The notes under the pieces were generated by a model, which saw only the letters and a program-made list of their open reading frames with translations, was not told the origin of the DNA and ran no database searches. From the NCBI RefSeq assembly GCF_014649775.1, contig NZ_BMTR01000001.1:786870-850869 (forward strand): a DNA stretch of 64,000 bases. The letters run 5' to 3'. This DNA comes from Streptomyces longisporoflavus (GTDB lineage Bacteria > Actinomycetota > Actinomycetes > Streptomycetales > Streptomycetaceae). A program made the translations under genes and the position numbers. The stretch's first letter is position 1, and each line of letters begins with the position of its first letter. Below are positions 40,450 to 48,576 of the stretch, in pieces.

Positions 40450-41219
40450 GCACGCCACGGACCCGTACCCCTGACAGACAGGCCGCCGCCGCGGCGATCG
40501 ACGCGCCGGGCACCGACGAGGCCATGTGGCGAGCGGCACGGCTGGCGGACCACCTGCCCCGCCTGGTACTTCCCGCGGGCGCCGTGGTCGTGGTGGCCGC
40601 CCATCCCGACGACGAGGTCCTGGGGTTCGGCGGTGCCATCGCCACCCTGCTCGCTGCCGGAGGGTCGGTGCACACCGTGTGCCTGACCGACGGGGAAGCC
40701 TCCCACGGCCCGGCGACGCCCTCCGCCCTGGCCCGGCTGGCCGCCAGGCGGCGCGGCGAACTGACCGCGGCGCTGGGCGAACTCGGAGCCCTGCCCGCCC
40801 CCGTGCACGCCGCTCTGCCCGACTCCGCGCTCGATGAGCACGAGGACGAGGCCCGCGCCGTGATCGGCGAACTCCTGGACGCCACCGGGGCCGCCCTGTG
40901 CGTAGCCCCGTGGGAGAACGACCTGCACAGCGACCACGAGGCCGCGGGCCGCGCCGCGCGAGGCGCAGGCCGGGACACGGCGACGCCGGTGTGGTCCTAC
41001 CCGGTGTGGATGTGGCACTGGGCCCGCCCGCACGACCCGCGGGTGCCGTGGCACCGGGCCTCCGTACTCCCTCTCGCGCAAGCGGCGCTCGACCGCAAGG
41101 AAGCCGCCCTGGCACGGTTCACCAGCCAACTGGAGCCGCGCGGCCGCGGCATGCCTCCGGTGCTGCCGCCGCAGGAGATCGCCCACCACACCCGCACCTT
41201 CGAGACGGTGCTGCATTGA
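40446..41219 (+). CDS. PIG-L family deacetylase
   Basis: A 257-residue zinc-dependent deacetylase of the GlcNAc-PI de-N-acetylase/MshB/LmbE family: VVVVAAHPDDEVLGFGGAIA (AHPDDE zinc motif), VCLTDGEASHG, and the third ligand region WENDLHSDHEAAG. It would remove an N-acetyl group from an amino sugar or similar. ATG overlaps the stop of the dehydrogenase gene by 4 bp; its own stop overlaps the next gene. Distinct from MshB itself judging by context. Confidence 0.85.
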   Translation: MSTPRTRTPDRQAAAAAIDAPGTDEAMWRAARLADHLPRLVLPAGAVVVVAAHPDDEVLGFGGAIATLLAAGGSVHTVCLTDGEASHGPATPSALARLAARRRGELTAALGELGALPAPVHAALPDSALDEHEDEARAVIGELLDATGAALCVAPWENDLHSDHEAAGRAARGAGRDTATPVWSYPVWMWHWARPHDPRVPWHRASVLPLAQAALDRKEAALARFTSQLEPRGRGMPPVLPPQEIAHHTRTFETVLH

Positions 41220-41830
41220 ACACCCCGGCGGCCTACTTCGACAGCCAGTACGCCCGGGCCACCGACCCCTGGCACCTGGGCGAGCGGTGGTACGACCGGC
41301 GTAAGTACACCCTGACCGTCGCGGCCCTGCCCCGCGCCCGCTACGCCCGGGCCTTCGAACCCGGCTGCTCGGTCGGCGTGCTGACCGAGCAGCTGGCCGC
41401 GCGCTGTGACCGTCTGCTTTCCACCGACCGCATCACAGCGGCCGTGGAAACCACCGCACGGCGCAGCGCCGGCCTTGAGCACGTCACCGTGCGGCAGATG
41501 ACGGTCCCCGGGCAGTGGCCCCAAGAGTCCTTCGATCTCGTGGTGTTGTCGGAACTGCTCTACTACTTCGACACCGGTACCCGCGCGGCGCTGCTGCACC
41601 AGAGCATGGAGAGTCTGGACGGGGGCGGCCATCTGGTCGCCGTGCACTGGAACCACCCCGTGGCGGAGCACACCTGCACGGGCCGCGACATCGCCGCCCA
41701 GCTCGACGCCCTGGACGGACTGAGCGGCCTGGCCCGCTACGACGATCCCGACTTCACCCTCACCGTCCACGAACGCCGCCCGGATCCGGGCCCGGTGCTC
41801 TCGCCGGCCCGCGCGGAAGGTCTCGTATGA
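41216..41830 (+). CDS. NodS-like SAM-dependent methyltransferase
   Basis: A 204-residue methyltransferase from a TTG start inside the preceding stop (TTGA). NTPAAYFDSQYARATDPWHL, GERWYDRRKYTLTVAAL, RARYARAFEPGCSVGVLTEQL (SAM-binding E-P-G-C-S-x-G), FDLVVLSELLYYFD. NodS enzymes N-methylate the free amino group of chitooligosaccharides after NodB deacetylation, which suits its place after a PIG-L deacetylase. The real substrate here is unknown. Confidence 0.82.
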   Translation: MNTPAAYFDSQYARATDPWHLGERWYDRRKYTLTVAALPRARYARAFEPGCSVGVLTEQLAARCDRLLSTDRITAAVETTARRSAGLEHVTVRQMTVPGQWPQESFDLVVLSELLYYFDTGTRAALLHQSMESLDGGGHLVAVHWNHPVAEHTCTGRDIAAQLDALDGLSGLARYDDPDFTLTVHERRPDPGPVLSPARAEGLV

Positions 41831-42597
41831 CGCCCTCGGCCCTGGCCGTCGTCGTCCCCGCGCACGACGAGGAACGCCGCATCTCCGCCTGCCTGCGCAG
41901 TCTGCGGGTGGCCGCCGCGCACGTGGCGCCGCTGCCCGTGCTGATCGTGGTGGCGGCGGACGCGTGCACGGACGCCACAGCGAGCCTGGCCGCCCGTGAG
42001 GGAGCCCGGGTGGTGGAGACCCGCTGCCGCAATGTCGGTGCCGCGCGGGCGGCCGGCATCGATCACGCGCTGGAGCGGCGGGCGGCTGCCGGCCCGGATG
42101 TGTGGCTGGCCATGACGGACGCCGACAGCACCGTGCCCGCCGCATGGCTCGCTCACCAGATCGCCTGGGCGCGGAGGGGGTACGACGCCGTCCTGGGCAC
42201 CATCCGCCTCGCCCCCGACACGGCCGGCCCCTTGCTGGTGGCCCGGCACGACGCCGAGTACTTCCGCACCCGGCGACTCGGCAAGAGCGGGAGAGCATGG
42301 GAGCACCCGCACGTACACGGCGCCAACCTGGGCGTGTCCGCTGCGGCCTACCGCCGCGTAGGCGGCTTCGCCCCGCTGCCCACCGGCGAGGACCGCGACC
42401 TCGCGGCCCGCCTCTTCGCGACGGGCCATCGCATCGCCCGCACCGACCGGCACCCCGTGCGCACATCGGCCCGCCTGCACGGGCGGGCCCCCGGCGGCCT
42501 CGCGGATCTCCTCGCCCACCTGCATCCCGGGGCGCCGGATCCGCCGGCCGCTCCCGACTCCGCCAGGGCCGGCTTCCTTCCGCTGTCCCGCCCCTGA
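41827..42597 (+). CDS. Family 2 glycosyltransferase
   Basis: A 256-residue GT-A glycosyltransferase: LAVVVPAHDEERRISACLRS, VVAADACTDATASLA, RNVGAARAAGIDHAL, nucleotide-sugar/metal motif WLAMTDADSTVPAAWL, and acceptor region HVHGANLGVSAAAYRRVGG with FAPLPTGEDRDLA. No membrane helices, so it is probably cytosolic. ATG overlaps the methyltransferase stop by 4 bp. Last gene of the operon. Confidence 0.85.
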   Translation: MTPSALAVVVPAHDEERRISACLRSLRVAAAHVAPLPVLIVVAADACTDATASLAAREGARVVETRCRNVGAARAAGIDHALERRAAAGPDVWLAMTDADSTVPAAWLAHQIAWARRGYDAVLGTIRLAPDTAGPLLVARHDAEYFRTRRLGKSGRAWEHPHVHGANLGVSAAAYRRVGGFAPLPTGEDRDLAARLFATGHRIARTDRHPVRTSARLHGRAPGGLADLLAHLHPGAPDPPAAPDSARAGFLPLSRP

Positions 42598-42931
42598 ACG
42601 CGCGCCGGACCGTCCCTGACCGGGCAGCGCCCCCGTCGGCGGTCGCGGAGCCTTCTGGCGTAGGGGAAATGCGCGAGCCCGCGGCGTTTCGAGCCCCGGC
42701 TCCGGAGAACAGTGGGGGCAAGGGCGTACCGCCCGCGCTGGCTCCCCTCCACGGTCGGTGCGGCCCGGCCGTGGGCGTCGGCATTGCGGGAGTTCGCCGA
42801 CGTCCATGGCTGTGTTCGTCTCGCGCCGCCGAGCGCGCCGCGCCCCGAACGAGGTCGTCGACGACTGCCCGCGCCGCCGCCTCGTACCGATCCCGGCGTA
42901 GCCGAGTAGGCCCGTTTTCCCGCGATTGCAC
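42598..42931. other. Gene-free region after the glycosyltransferase
   Basis: No supportable gene. The plus strand contains GGGGGCAAGGGCG near 42715, faintly similar to part of the adjacent repeat element. No clear terminator hairpin was seen. Confidence 0.3.
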
Positions 42932-43204
42932 CAGCTTACTGACCCGTCGTACGGGCACTCTTACCCTTGCCCCCAGTCCCCGGGCGTGTAGTGAGGTCTG
43001 ACCCCAAAAGCGGCCGGGACGCGCTCTGCAGCGAACGAAGCCCCGGTCCGGACGTCCTCATGTCCTGGCCTGGAGCCACTCCCGCGCCCCCGGGCCCGTG
43101 AGGACGTCGGCGCGAGGTAATAGGGGAGCCATGCCCCGCGCCGGCGCGGCCGCCGCCGCTTCGAGCGACGCGACGGCGGCCGCGTCCAGCCCCCGCGGAA
43201 TGCC
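42932..43204 (-). repeat. Dispersed approximately 270-bp element, copy B (inverted relative to copy A)
   Basis: The minus strand aligns by eye with plus-strand 6681-6948. In this copy a frame is intact from upstream to a stop at about 43058: RGLDAAAVASLEAAAAAPAR, then GMAPLLPRADVLTGPGAREW and LQART. The alignment continues for another 120 bases beyond that stop through CTGGGGGCA and GGGTAAG. Copy B lies just downstream of an LLM oxidoreductase gene. A mobile or recombining origin is possible; no transposase is attached. Confidence 0.6.
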
Positions 43205-43238
43205 GGCTGCCGGCGCGGCCGACCGGACCGCAACCGGG

Positions 43239-44219
43239 TCAGGCTTGTCCGCCGCTCGGCCGGAGCTGCCGCATGCGCCCGTCGAGTTCGCGCTGGTAGA
43301 AGTCGATGAAACCGTCGGGATCGGGGCCGGCGTTCTGCATGACCAGGTTGTCGAAGCCCGCGTCCACGAACTTCTGCGCCACCTCGACGAACCGGGCGGG
43401 GTCCGTGCCGCAGGCGAACTTCTCCAGGATGTCCTCCTCGCGCACGGTCGAGGTCGCGGCGTCGAAGTTGACCGGGTTGGGCAGCTCGCTCATGACCTTC
43501 CACCCGGTCAGCGCCCAACGCGAGGTCTCCAGGGCCGCCTTGGCCCCGGTGTGCTCGTCGGGGGCCCAGGCCATCGGCACCTCCGCGTACCGCGGGCCGG
43601 TACCGCCGGCATCCCGGTACTGCCGGACGATCTCGGGCTTGTCCTCCGTGGCGAACAGGCCGTCTCCCAACTCGGCGGCGAGCCGCGTCGAGTCCTTGCC
43701 GCTGGCGGCCACCGCGATCAGGGGAAGCTGTTCGGGCAGGTCGAACACCCGCGCGTCCGTCAGCCGCAGATGCTTGCCCTCGTAGGAGCGGTAGCCGCCC
43801 TTCCACAGCAGCCGGATGATCTCCAGGGCTTCCTCGAGCATCTCGTGCCGGGTGGAGACGGCGTCGGGGAAGCCCACGCCGGTGACGTGTTCGTTGAGCC
43901 GCTCGCCCGAACCGAGGCCGAGTACGAAGCGACCCTCGGAGAGCAGGGCGAGGGTGGCGGCCGCCTGGGCGATGATCGCCGGGTGGTAGCGCACCGTCGG
44001 GCAGGTCACGCCGGTCGCCAGCTCGATGCGGTCGGTCTTGGCCGCGATGCTGCCGAGGACCGTCCAGGCGAACGGCGAATGTCCCTGATTGTCGAGCCAG
44101 GGGTGGTAGTGGTCGCTGATCTCGACGAAATCGAAGCCCGCCTGCTCCGCGAGCACCGCCTGCCGCACCAGTTCTGCCGGGCCGAAGGCCTCGGCGGCCA
44201 ACTTGTAGCCGATCTTCAT
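43239..44219 (-). CDS. F420-dependent LLM-class oxidoreductase
   Basis: A 326-residue luciferase-like TIM-barrel enzyme. MKIGYKLAAEAFGPAELVRQ, FDFVEISDHYHPWLDNQGHS, RIELATGVTCPTVRYHPAII, FVLGLGSGERLNEHVTG and LPLIAVAASGKDSTRLAAEL closely follow the F420-dependent glucose-6-phosphate dehydrogenase subfamily (TIGR03557-like). It probably uses cofactor F420; substrate unknown. ATG at 44219. GGGTAC on the minus strand (44272-44277) with GTTATG 13 bases upstream resembles a sigma-B promoter. Confidence 0.85.
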   Translation of the reverse strand: MKIGYKLAAEAFGPAELVRQAVLAEQAGFDFVEISDHYHPWLDNQGHSPFAWTVLGSIAAKTDRIELATGVTCPTVRYHPAIIAQAAATLALLSEGRFVLGLGSGERLNEHVTGVGFPDAVSTRHEMLEEALEIIRLLWKGGYRSYEGKHLRLTDARVFDLPEQLPLIAVAASGKDSTRLAAELGDGLFATEDKPEIVRQYRDAGGTGPRYAEVPMAWAPDEHTGAKAALETSRWALTGWKVMSELPNPVNFDAATSTVREEDILEKFACGTDPARFVEVAQKFVDAGFDNLVMQNAGPDPDGFIDFYQRELDGRMRQLRPSGGQA

Positions 44220-44392
44220 GCTGCTGTTATCTCCTTGCAGGTCGCGACCGCTTTCGTTCGTTCGCATAGGCGTACCCGACGTCTCCGGGGCATAACGGGC
44301 GCGTCTGCCGGCACGCCCGAAAGGAGTGGAGAGGCGCGCGCCCGAACGGGGTGGAGAGGTGAGCCCGGCGATGTCGTGGCAGCTTGGATGAC

Positions 44393-44635
44393 ATGACCCC
44401 TTCCAAGGACCCGAGCCCGGAACCGGACCCCGACACCTCGACGGGTCTGGAACCCGGCGGGGGCGTGCCACCGGGAGAGACTCCGCCCGCCGAGAGCAGC
44501 ATGTCCGGAGCAGGGCCTGACGAGACCCACAATCCGGCCAGAGGGTGGGCCAAGGGGCCCGTGACGCTGATCAGCGTCCTTGTGGTGCTGATCGCGGCGT
44601 TCTTCCTCGTCTACGCCCTCGTCCTGCTGCTTTGA
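44393..44635 (+). CDS. Small C-terminally anchored membrane protein (DUF6480-like)
   Basis: An 80-residue protein: hydrophilic Pro/Glu-rich N-terminus with GLEPGGGVPPGETPPAESSM, then RGWAKGPVTLISVLVVLIAA and FFLVYALVLLL as a single C-terminal helix. The GLEPGGGVPPGETPPAESS motif is one I associate with the Streptomyces DUF6480 family. Function unknown. It overlaps the convergent SDR gene by 25 bp at the 3' end. A TTG three codons upstream is an alternative start. Confidence 0.75.
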   Translation: MTPSKDPSPEPDPDTSTGLEPGGGVPPGETPPAESSMSGAGPDETHNPARGWAKGPVTLISVLVVLIAAFFLVYALVLLL

Positions 44636-45621
44636 GCGGACGGACCCGCTCGCCGCGCGGACACGGCCGCGGCGCCTGCCCCCGCCGCCAGCGCCAGTGT
44701 GCCGATCCTGCGCAGCGCGGTGCGCCTGCGCCCGTGCCAGCCGCCGTTCACCGAGGCCGGGGCGGCGGACGGCCGCAGGACGTTGCCCTCGGTGGGTTCC
44801 GCGCCGTGCTTGCGCGAGAGGTGGGCGCGGTCCATCTGATGGGCAAGGACCCGTTCCACGAACGGCGGCGCCACCTTCGACAGAACCCCCAGGACCTGTC
44901 CGGCCGGCCCCACGTAGACCTCCCTGCGCGGCCTGACCGCGAGGCCCACGACGGTCTTCGCGGCGCGCCGCGCGGTGTAGACGGGGGCCATGGGCAGCAC
45001 CGCCCGGCCCGAGTAGTTGGCCGCGTCGCGGAAGAAGGGGGTGTCCATGGTCGCCGGGAGCACCGTGCAGACGTGGATGCCGTCCTGCCCCGCCAGCCTC
45101 ATCTCCTGGCGCAGGGTGCCGCCAAGGGCTCGTACCGCCGCCTTGGACAGGACGTAGGGGGTGTTGTACGGGACGACCGCGGCGCCGACCACGGAGGACA
45201 CGTTGACGATCGTGCCGTGCCGCTGCCCGCGCATCACGTCCAGGGCGGCCCGGGCGCCGTTGACGTAGCCGAGAACGTTCACGTCCACGACGTGCCGGAA
45301 CACCTCGTGCGGCACCTCCTGAAGCGCTCCGAAGGCCGCCACCGAGGCGTTGTTGAGCCAGACGTCGATGCGCCCGAACGTGGCAACGGCCTGCTGTGCG
45401 AGGGATTCGACCGCCTTGGCGTCCGTCACGTCGGTGGGCACCACGAGCGTGCGGGCGCCGTGCGACGAGCGGCATTCTTCGGCGACCTCGCGCAGTACGT
45501 CGGCCCGCCGCGCGGCGAGCACGAGCGAGCATCCCCGGGCGGCGAATGCCTGCGCGCAGGCCCGGCCGACTCCGCTCGACGCTCCAGTGATCACGACGAC
45601 CTTGTCCAGGTCAGCAGCCAC
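44611..45621 (-). CDS. Short-chain dehydrogenase/reductase with C-terminal extension
   Basis: A 336-residue SDR. Rossmann motif LDKVVVITGASSGVGRACAQ, NNASVAAFGALQEV, catalytic IVNVSSVVGAAVVPYNTPYVLSK in pieces (Ser and YxxxK), LPATMDTPFF. A further 80 residues after the SDR core end in a hydrophobic Ala/Gly-rich tail (IGTLALAAGAGAAAVSARRA) that may touch the membrane. GTG start 45621. Upstream on the minus strand GTGT-N16-GGGTAC resembles a sigma-B promoter, part of a 14-bp palindrome. Confidence 0.85.
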   Translation of the reverse strand: MAADLDKVVVITGASSGVGRACAQAFAARGCSLVLAARRADVLREVAEECRSSHGARTLVVPTDVTDAKAVESLAQQAVATFGRIDVWLNNASVAAFGALQEVPHEVFRHVVDVNVLGYVNGARAALDVMRGQRHGTIVNVSSVVGAAVVPYNTPYVLSKAAVRALGGTLRQEMRLAGQDGIHVCTVLPATMDTPFFRDAANYSGRAVLPMAPVYTARRAAKTVVGLAVRPRREVYVGPAGQVLGVLSKVAPPFVERVLAHQMDRAHLSRKHGAEPTEGNVLRPSAAPASVNGGWHGRRRTALRRIGTLALAAGAGAAAVSARRAGPSAQSSRTRA

Positions 45622-45682
45622 CTGTTCGGCCCCTTCCGTTTCGTTGTGCCGCTCCTTTTCCGGTGTCGGTGCGGCGGTGCGG

Positions 45683-45696
45683 CAGGGGTACCCCTG
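45683..45696. promoter_or_regulatory. 14-bp palindrome containing a sigma-B-like -10 box
   Basis: CAGGGGTACCCCTG, perfect palindrome between the divergent SDR (45621) and SRPBCC (45842) genes. Read toward the SDR gene, GTGT lies 16 bases upstream of GGGTAC, matching the Streptomyces sigma-B consensus. It could be a promoter, an operator or both. Confidence 0.4.
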
Positions 45697-45841
45697 GCGG
45701 CGCTCGGCCACACCGGGAGGCCGGCAACGGGGCCGACCCGGGGGAGGGGGTGTAGAGCGGGCGCAGGCGGTCACTCGGCATCCGCGCGACGATCAGCAGT
45801 GTTCGGGCAGTCAGGTCCCGACCGCATTACCTGGAGGCGTC

Positions 45842-46306
45842 ATGGCCGTACGGCACCAGCTCATCCGCCGCCCGCCGCAAGCCCTGTGGGCCGTGCTCGA
45901 AGACGAGTCACGTTTCCACGAATGGGTGGTCGGCACGCACTCCTCCTGCCCGGGTGACGGCAACTGGCCCAAACAGGGATCCACCCTGAACTACACCGTG
46001 CGCCTCGGGCCCAAGGAGGTCGCCGGGTTCACCGTGGTGCGCCGTTACGAGCCGCCGCGGTTTCTGGAACTCGAGGCCTTCAGCGGGCCGCTGGGCACCG
46101 CGCGCATCGCCTTCGACATCCGGCCGTGGGGGGAGAACACGCTGGTCATCCTGGACGAGCATCCGCTGAGCGGCATGGGCGGCACCTTGCACAACGGCGC
46201 TTTGGACATGGTCCTGCAGCTGCGCCACCGCCGTCTGCTGCGGCGCCTGGCCGGCGTCGTGGAGGAGTCGGCGCCGCAACGGGGCAGGGAGACGGCCGAT
46301 GCCTGA
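45842..46306 (+). CDS. SRPBCC-family protein
   Basis: A 154-residue START/SRPBCC-fold protein: HQLIRRPPQALWAVLEDESR, FHEWVVGTHSSCPGDGNWPK, GFTVVRRYEPPRFLELEAFS, LGTARIAFDIRPWGENTLVI, LDEHPLSGMGG. Such domains bind hydrophobic small molecules. The next gene, a carotenoid-desaturase-like oxidoreductase, starts 8 bp before its stop, so the two probably act on the same compound. ATG 45842 follows TGGAGG. Confidence 0.82.
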   Translation: MAVRHQLIRRPPQALWAVLEDESRFHEWVVGTHSSCPGDGNWPKQGSTLNYTVRLGPKEVAGFTVVRRYEPPRFLELEAFSGPLGTARIAFDIRPWGENTLVILDEHPLSGMGGTLHNGALDMVLQLRHRRLLRRLAGVVEESAPQRGRETADA

Positions 46307-47906
46307 CGCGGTAGTGATCGGCAGCGGGCCCAACGGTCTCGTGGCCGCGAACCTGCTGGTCGATGCCGGCTGGAGCGTGACGGTCCTGGAGGAGCAGGAG
46401 CAGACGGGCGGCGCGGTGCGCAGCGACCGCGGGGTCGATCCGGACTTCGTGAGCGATGTGTTCAGCGCCTTCTATCCGCTGGCCGCCGCTTCCCCGATCG
46501 TCGACTCCCTGGACCTGCACCACTACGGCCTGCGCTGGAGCCACGCCCCGCACGTCCTTGCGCACCCGCTGCCGGACGGGCGGTGCGCGGTGCTCGATCG
46601 CGACCGGGCGACGACGGCCGACAGCCTGGAGGCTTTCGCCCCCGGCGACGGGCAGGCCTGGCTGGAGTTGTGCCGGGTCTGGGAGGGCTTGCGCGACCCC
46701 CTGTTGGAGGCGCTGTTCACGCCGTTTCCTCCCGTGCGCGCGACGGCCCGGCTCGCGGCGCGGTTGCGAGCGGCCGGCGGACTGCGGATGGCGCGCGAAC
46801 TCCTGCTGCCGGTACGCAGGCTGGGCGAGGAGAAGTTCACCGGAGAGGGCGGCAGGCTGCTGCTCGCGGGCAACGCGCTGCACGCCGACCTGGCTCCGGA
46901 GGCCGCAGGCAGCGGCGGCTTCGGCTGGCTGATGACGATGCTGGGCCAGAGTCACGGCTTCCCGGTGCCCGTGGGCGGGGCGGGAGCGCTGGCCGATGCC
47001 CTGGTGGCACGGTTGCGGGACCGCGGCGGCAGCGTGCGGTGCGGGCAGCGCGTCACCGAAGTGGTGGTGGGCGCGGGGCGGGCCCTGGGTGTGCGGACCG
47101 CCGACGGGGACGCGGTACGCGCACGGCGGGCCGTGCTGGCCGACGTCGCGGCGCCGCATCTCTACCGCGACCTGGTCGCCGGACACCATCTGCCCTCGCG
47201 GGTACGGGAGGACGTGCGCCGTTTCGCCTGGGACTTCGCCACGTTCAAGGTGGACTGGGCGCTGGACGGGCCCGTCCCGTGGACCGCGCCCGGGGCCCGC
47301 GGCGCGGGAACGGTGCACATCGCCGACGGCGTCGACGCCCTCACCCGCTTCGCCGCCCAACTGGCCACCGGACACGTCCCCGACCACCCCTTCCTGCTGT
47401 TCGGCCAGATGACCACCGCCGACCCCACCCGTTCCCCGGCCGGCACGGAGTCGGCCTGGGCCTACACCCACGTACCGCACGAGGTAAAGGGCGACGCCGG
47501 GGGAGAAGGGCTCGCCGGACGCTGGGAGAAGCGGGAACAGGAGGCCATGGCCGACCGGATGGAGGAGCAGGCCGAGCAGTACGCACCCGGCTTCCGCGAC
47601 CGGATCCGCGCCCGGCGCATCCTGGCGCCCCCCACTTTGCAGGCCGCCGACGCCAACCTGCACAACGGGGCCATCAACGGCGGAACCGCCGCCATGCACC
47701 AGCAGCTCTTCTTCCGGCCCCTGCCGGGAACGGCCCGCCCCGAGACCCCGGTGGCCGGCCTCTACCTCGCCTCGGCATCCGCCCACCCGGGCGGCGGAGT
47801 GCACGGAGCGCCGGGGGCCAACGCGGCCCGCGCCGCCCTGCGGGCCAGGGGTCCCGTCCGTACCGCCGCCGTGACCGCGCAGCGCGCGCTGGCCCGGCGG
47901 CGGTGA
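46299..47906 (+). CDS. FAD-dependent oxidoreductase of the phytoene desaturase-like family
   Basis: A 535-residue flavoprotein: DAVVIGSGPNGLVAANLLVD (dinucleotide fold), VTVLEEQEQTGGAVRSD, GSGGFGWLMTMLGQSHGFPV, PVGGAGALADALVARL, and the C-terminal FAD region PVAGLYLASASAHPGGGVHG then APGANAA. It resembles CrtI/NAD(P)-dependent amine-oxidase-like enzymes. It may desaturate or oxidise a lipid-like substrate delivered by the overlapping SRPBCC protein; no carotenoid genes are nearby. Confidence 0.85.
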   Translation: MPDAVVIGSGPNGLVAANLLVDAGWSVTVLEEQEQTGGAVRSDRGVDPDFVSDVFSAFYPLAAASPIVDSLDLHHYGLRWSHAPHVLAHPLPDGRCAVLDRDRATTADSLEAFAPGDGQAWLELCRVWEGLRDPLLEALFTPFPPVRATARLAARLRAAGGLRMARELLLPVRRLGEEKFTGEGGRLLLAGNALHADLAPEAAGSGGFGWLMTMLGQSHGFPVPVGGAGALADALVARLRDRGGSVRCGQRVTEVVVGAGRALGVRTADGDAVRARRAVLADVAAPHLYRDLVAGHHLPSRVREDVRRFAWDFATFKVDWALDGPVPWTAPGARGAGTVHIADGVDALTRFAAQLATGHVPDHPFLLFGQMTTADPTRSPAGTESAWAYTHVPHEVKGDAGGEGLAGRWEKREQEAMADRMEEQAEQYAPGFRDRIRARRILAPPTLQAADANLHNGAINGGTAAMHQQLFFRPLPGTARPETPVAGLYLASASAHPGGGVHGAPGANAARAALRARGPVRTAAVTAQRALARRR

Positions 47907-48051
47907 CCGGGGCAGCCGGGCGCCGAGAAGCGCGGCGATGGCACCGCCCGCTGGGCAGCGCGCATCGCAAAGAACCCGTAATCGCCTGTTTCGCGGCCCG
48001 CGCACCAGGACACCCGGCAGGCATGATCCCGGCGCGGAAGGTGTGCCGGGG

Positions 48052-48089
48052 CATGAAGTGAACCAGCAGCCATGAAGTGAACCATCAGC
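48052..48089. repeat. Two-copy 19-bp tandem repeat upstream of the CBS gene
   Basis: CATGAAGTGAACCAGCAGC (48052-48070) is followed directly by CATGAAGTGAACCATCAGC (48071-48089), 18 of 19 identical. It sits in the presumed leader of the CBS-domain gene. Confidence 0.85.
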
Positions 48090-48107
48090 CGAAGGACGGA
48101 GATCGCC

Positions 48108-48530
48108 ATGCCCACCAAGACCGCACGCGACATCATGACCGGCGGCGCAGAGTGCGTCCGAGCCCACGGCACCGCCCTGGACGCGGCCCGCAAGCTCAAG
48201 GAGCTGAAGGTGGGCGCCCTGCCCATCTGCGGTGACAACAACCGGCTCATCGGAGTGGTGACGGACCGCGACCTCGTGGTGAAGGTCCTGGGCGAGGGCC
48301 TGGACCCGGCGGAGGTCGAGGCCGGCACCCTGGCCCAGGGGGAAGCCGTGACGATCGGCGCGGACGACCCCATGGACGAGGTCTTCGCGACCATGACGGA
48401 GCACAAGGTCCGGCGGCTTCCCGTGATCGACGGCAAGGACCTCGTCGGGATGGTCGCCCTCGCGGACGTGGCCCGGTCCCTCGACGACCCGGAAGCGGGA
48501 CGTCTGCTCGAGGCCCTCTCGACCGACTGA
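48108..48530 (+). CDS. Two-CBS-domain protein
   Basis: A 140-residue protein consisting of a CBS pair (Bateman module): TARDIMTGGAECVRAHGTAL, DAARKLKELKVGALPICGDN, NRLIGVVTDRDLVVKVLGEG and PMDEVFATMTEHKVRRLPVI, DGKDLVGMVALADVARSLDD. These bind adenine nucleotides and often report energy or redox state. ATG follows GGAGA. A 46-bp gap separates it from a stress-type SDR on the same strand. Confidence 0.88.
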   Translation: MPTKTARDIMTGGAECVRAHGTALDAARKLKELKVGALPICGDNNRLIGVVTDRDLVVKVLGEGLDPAEVEAGTLAQGEAVTIGADDPMDEVFATMTEHKVRRLPVIDGKDLVGMVALADVARSLDDPEAGRLLEALSTD

Positions 48531-48576
48531 GCCGCGACAGAGCCACCGACGCCACCGTTCAAAGGGGACTTTCCGC

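Noticed and set aside
39172..41115. A 647-codon minus-strand frame across the acyl-CoA dehydrogenase and PIG-L genes
   Set aside because: It is Arg/Gly/Pro-rich antisense shadow; the plus-strand chain has strong ribosome sites and catalytic motifs.
42961..43806. A 281-codon minus-strand frame through the LLM oxidoreductase and copy B element
   Set aside because: It runs out of frame with the clear LLM gene and is Arg/Gly-rich shadow.
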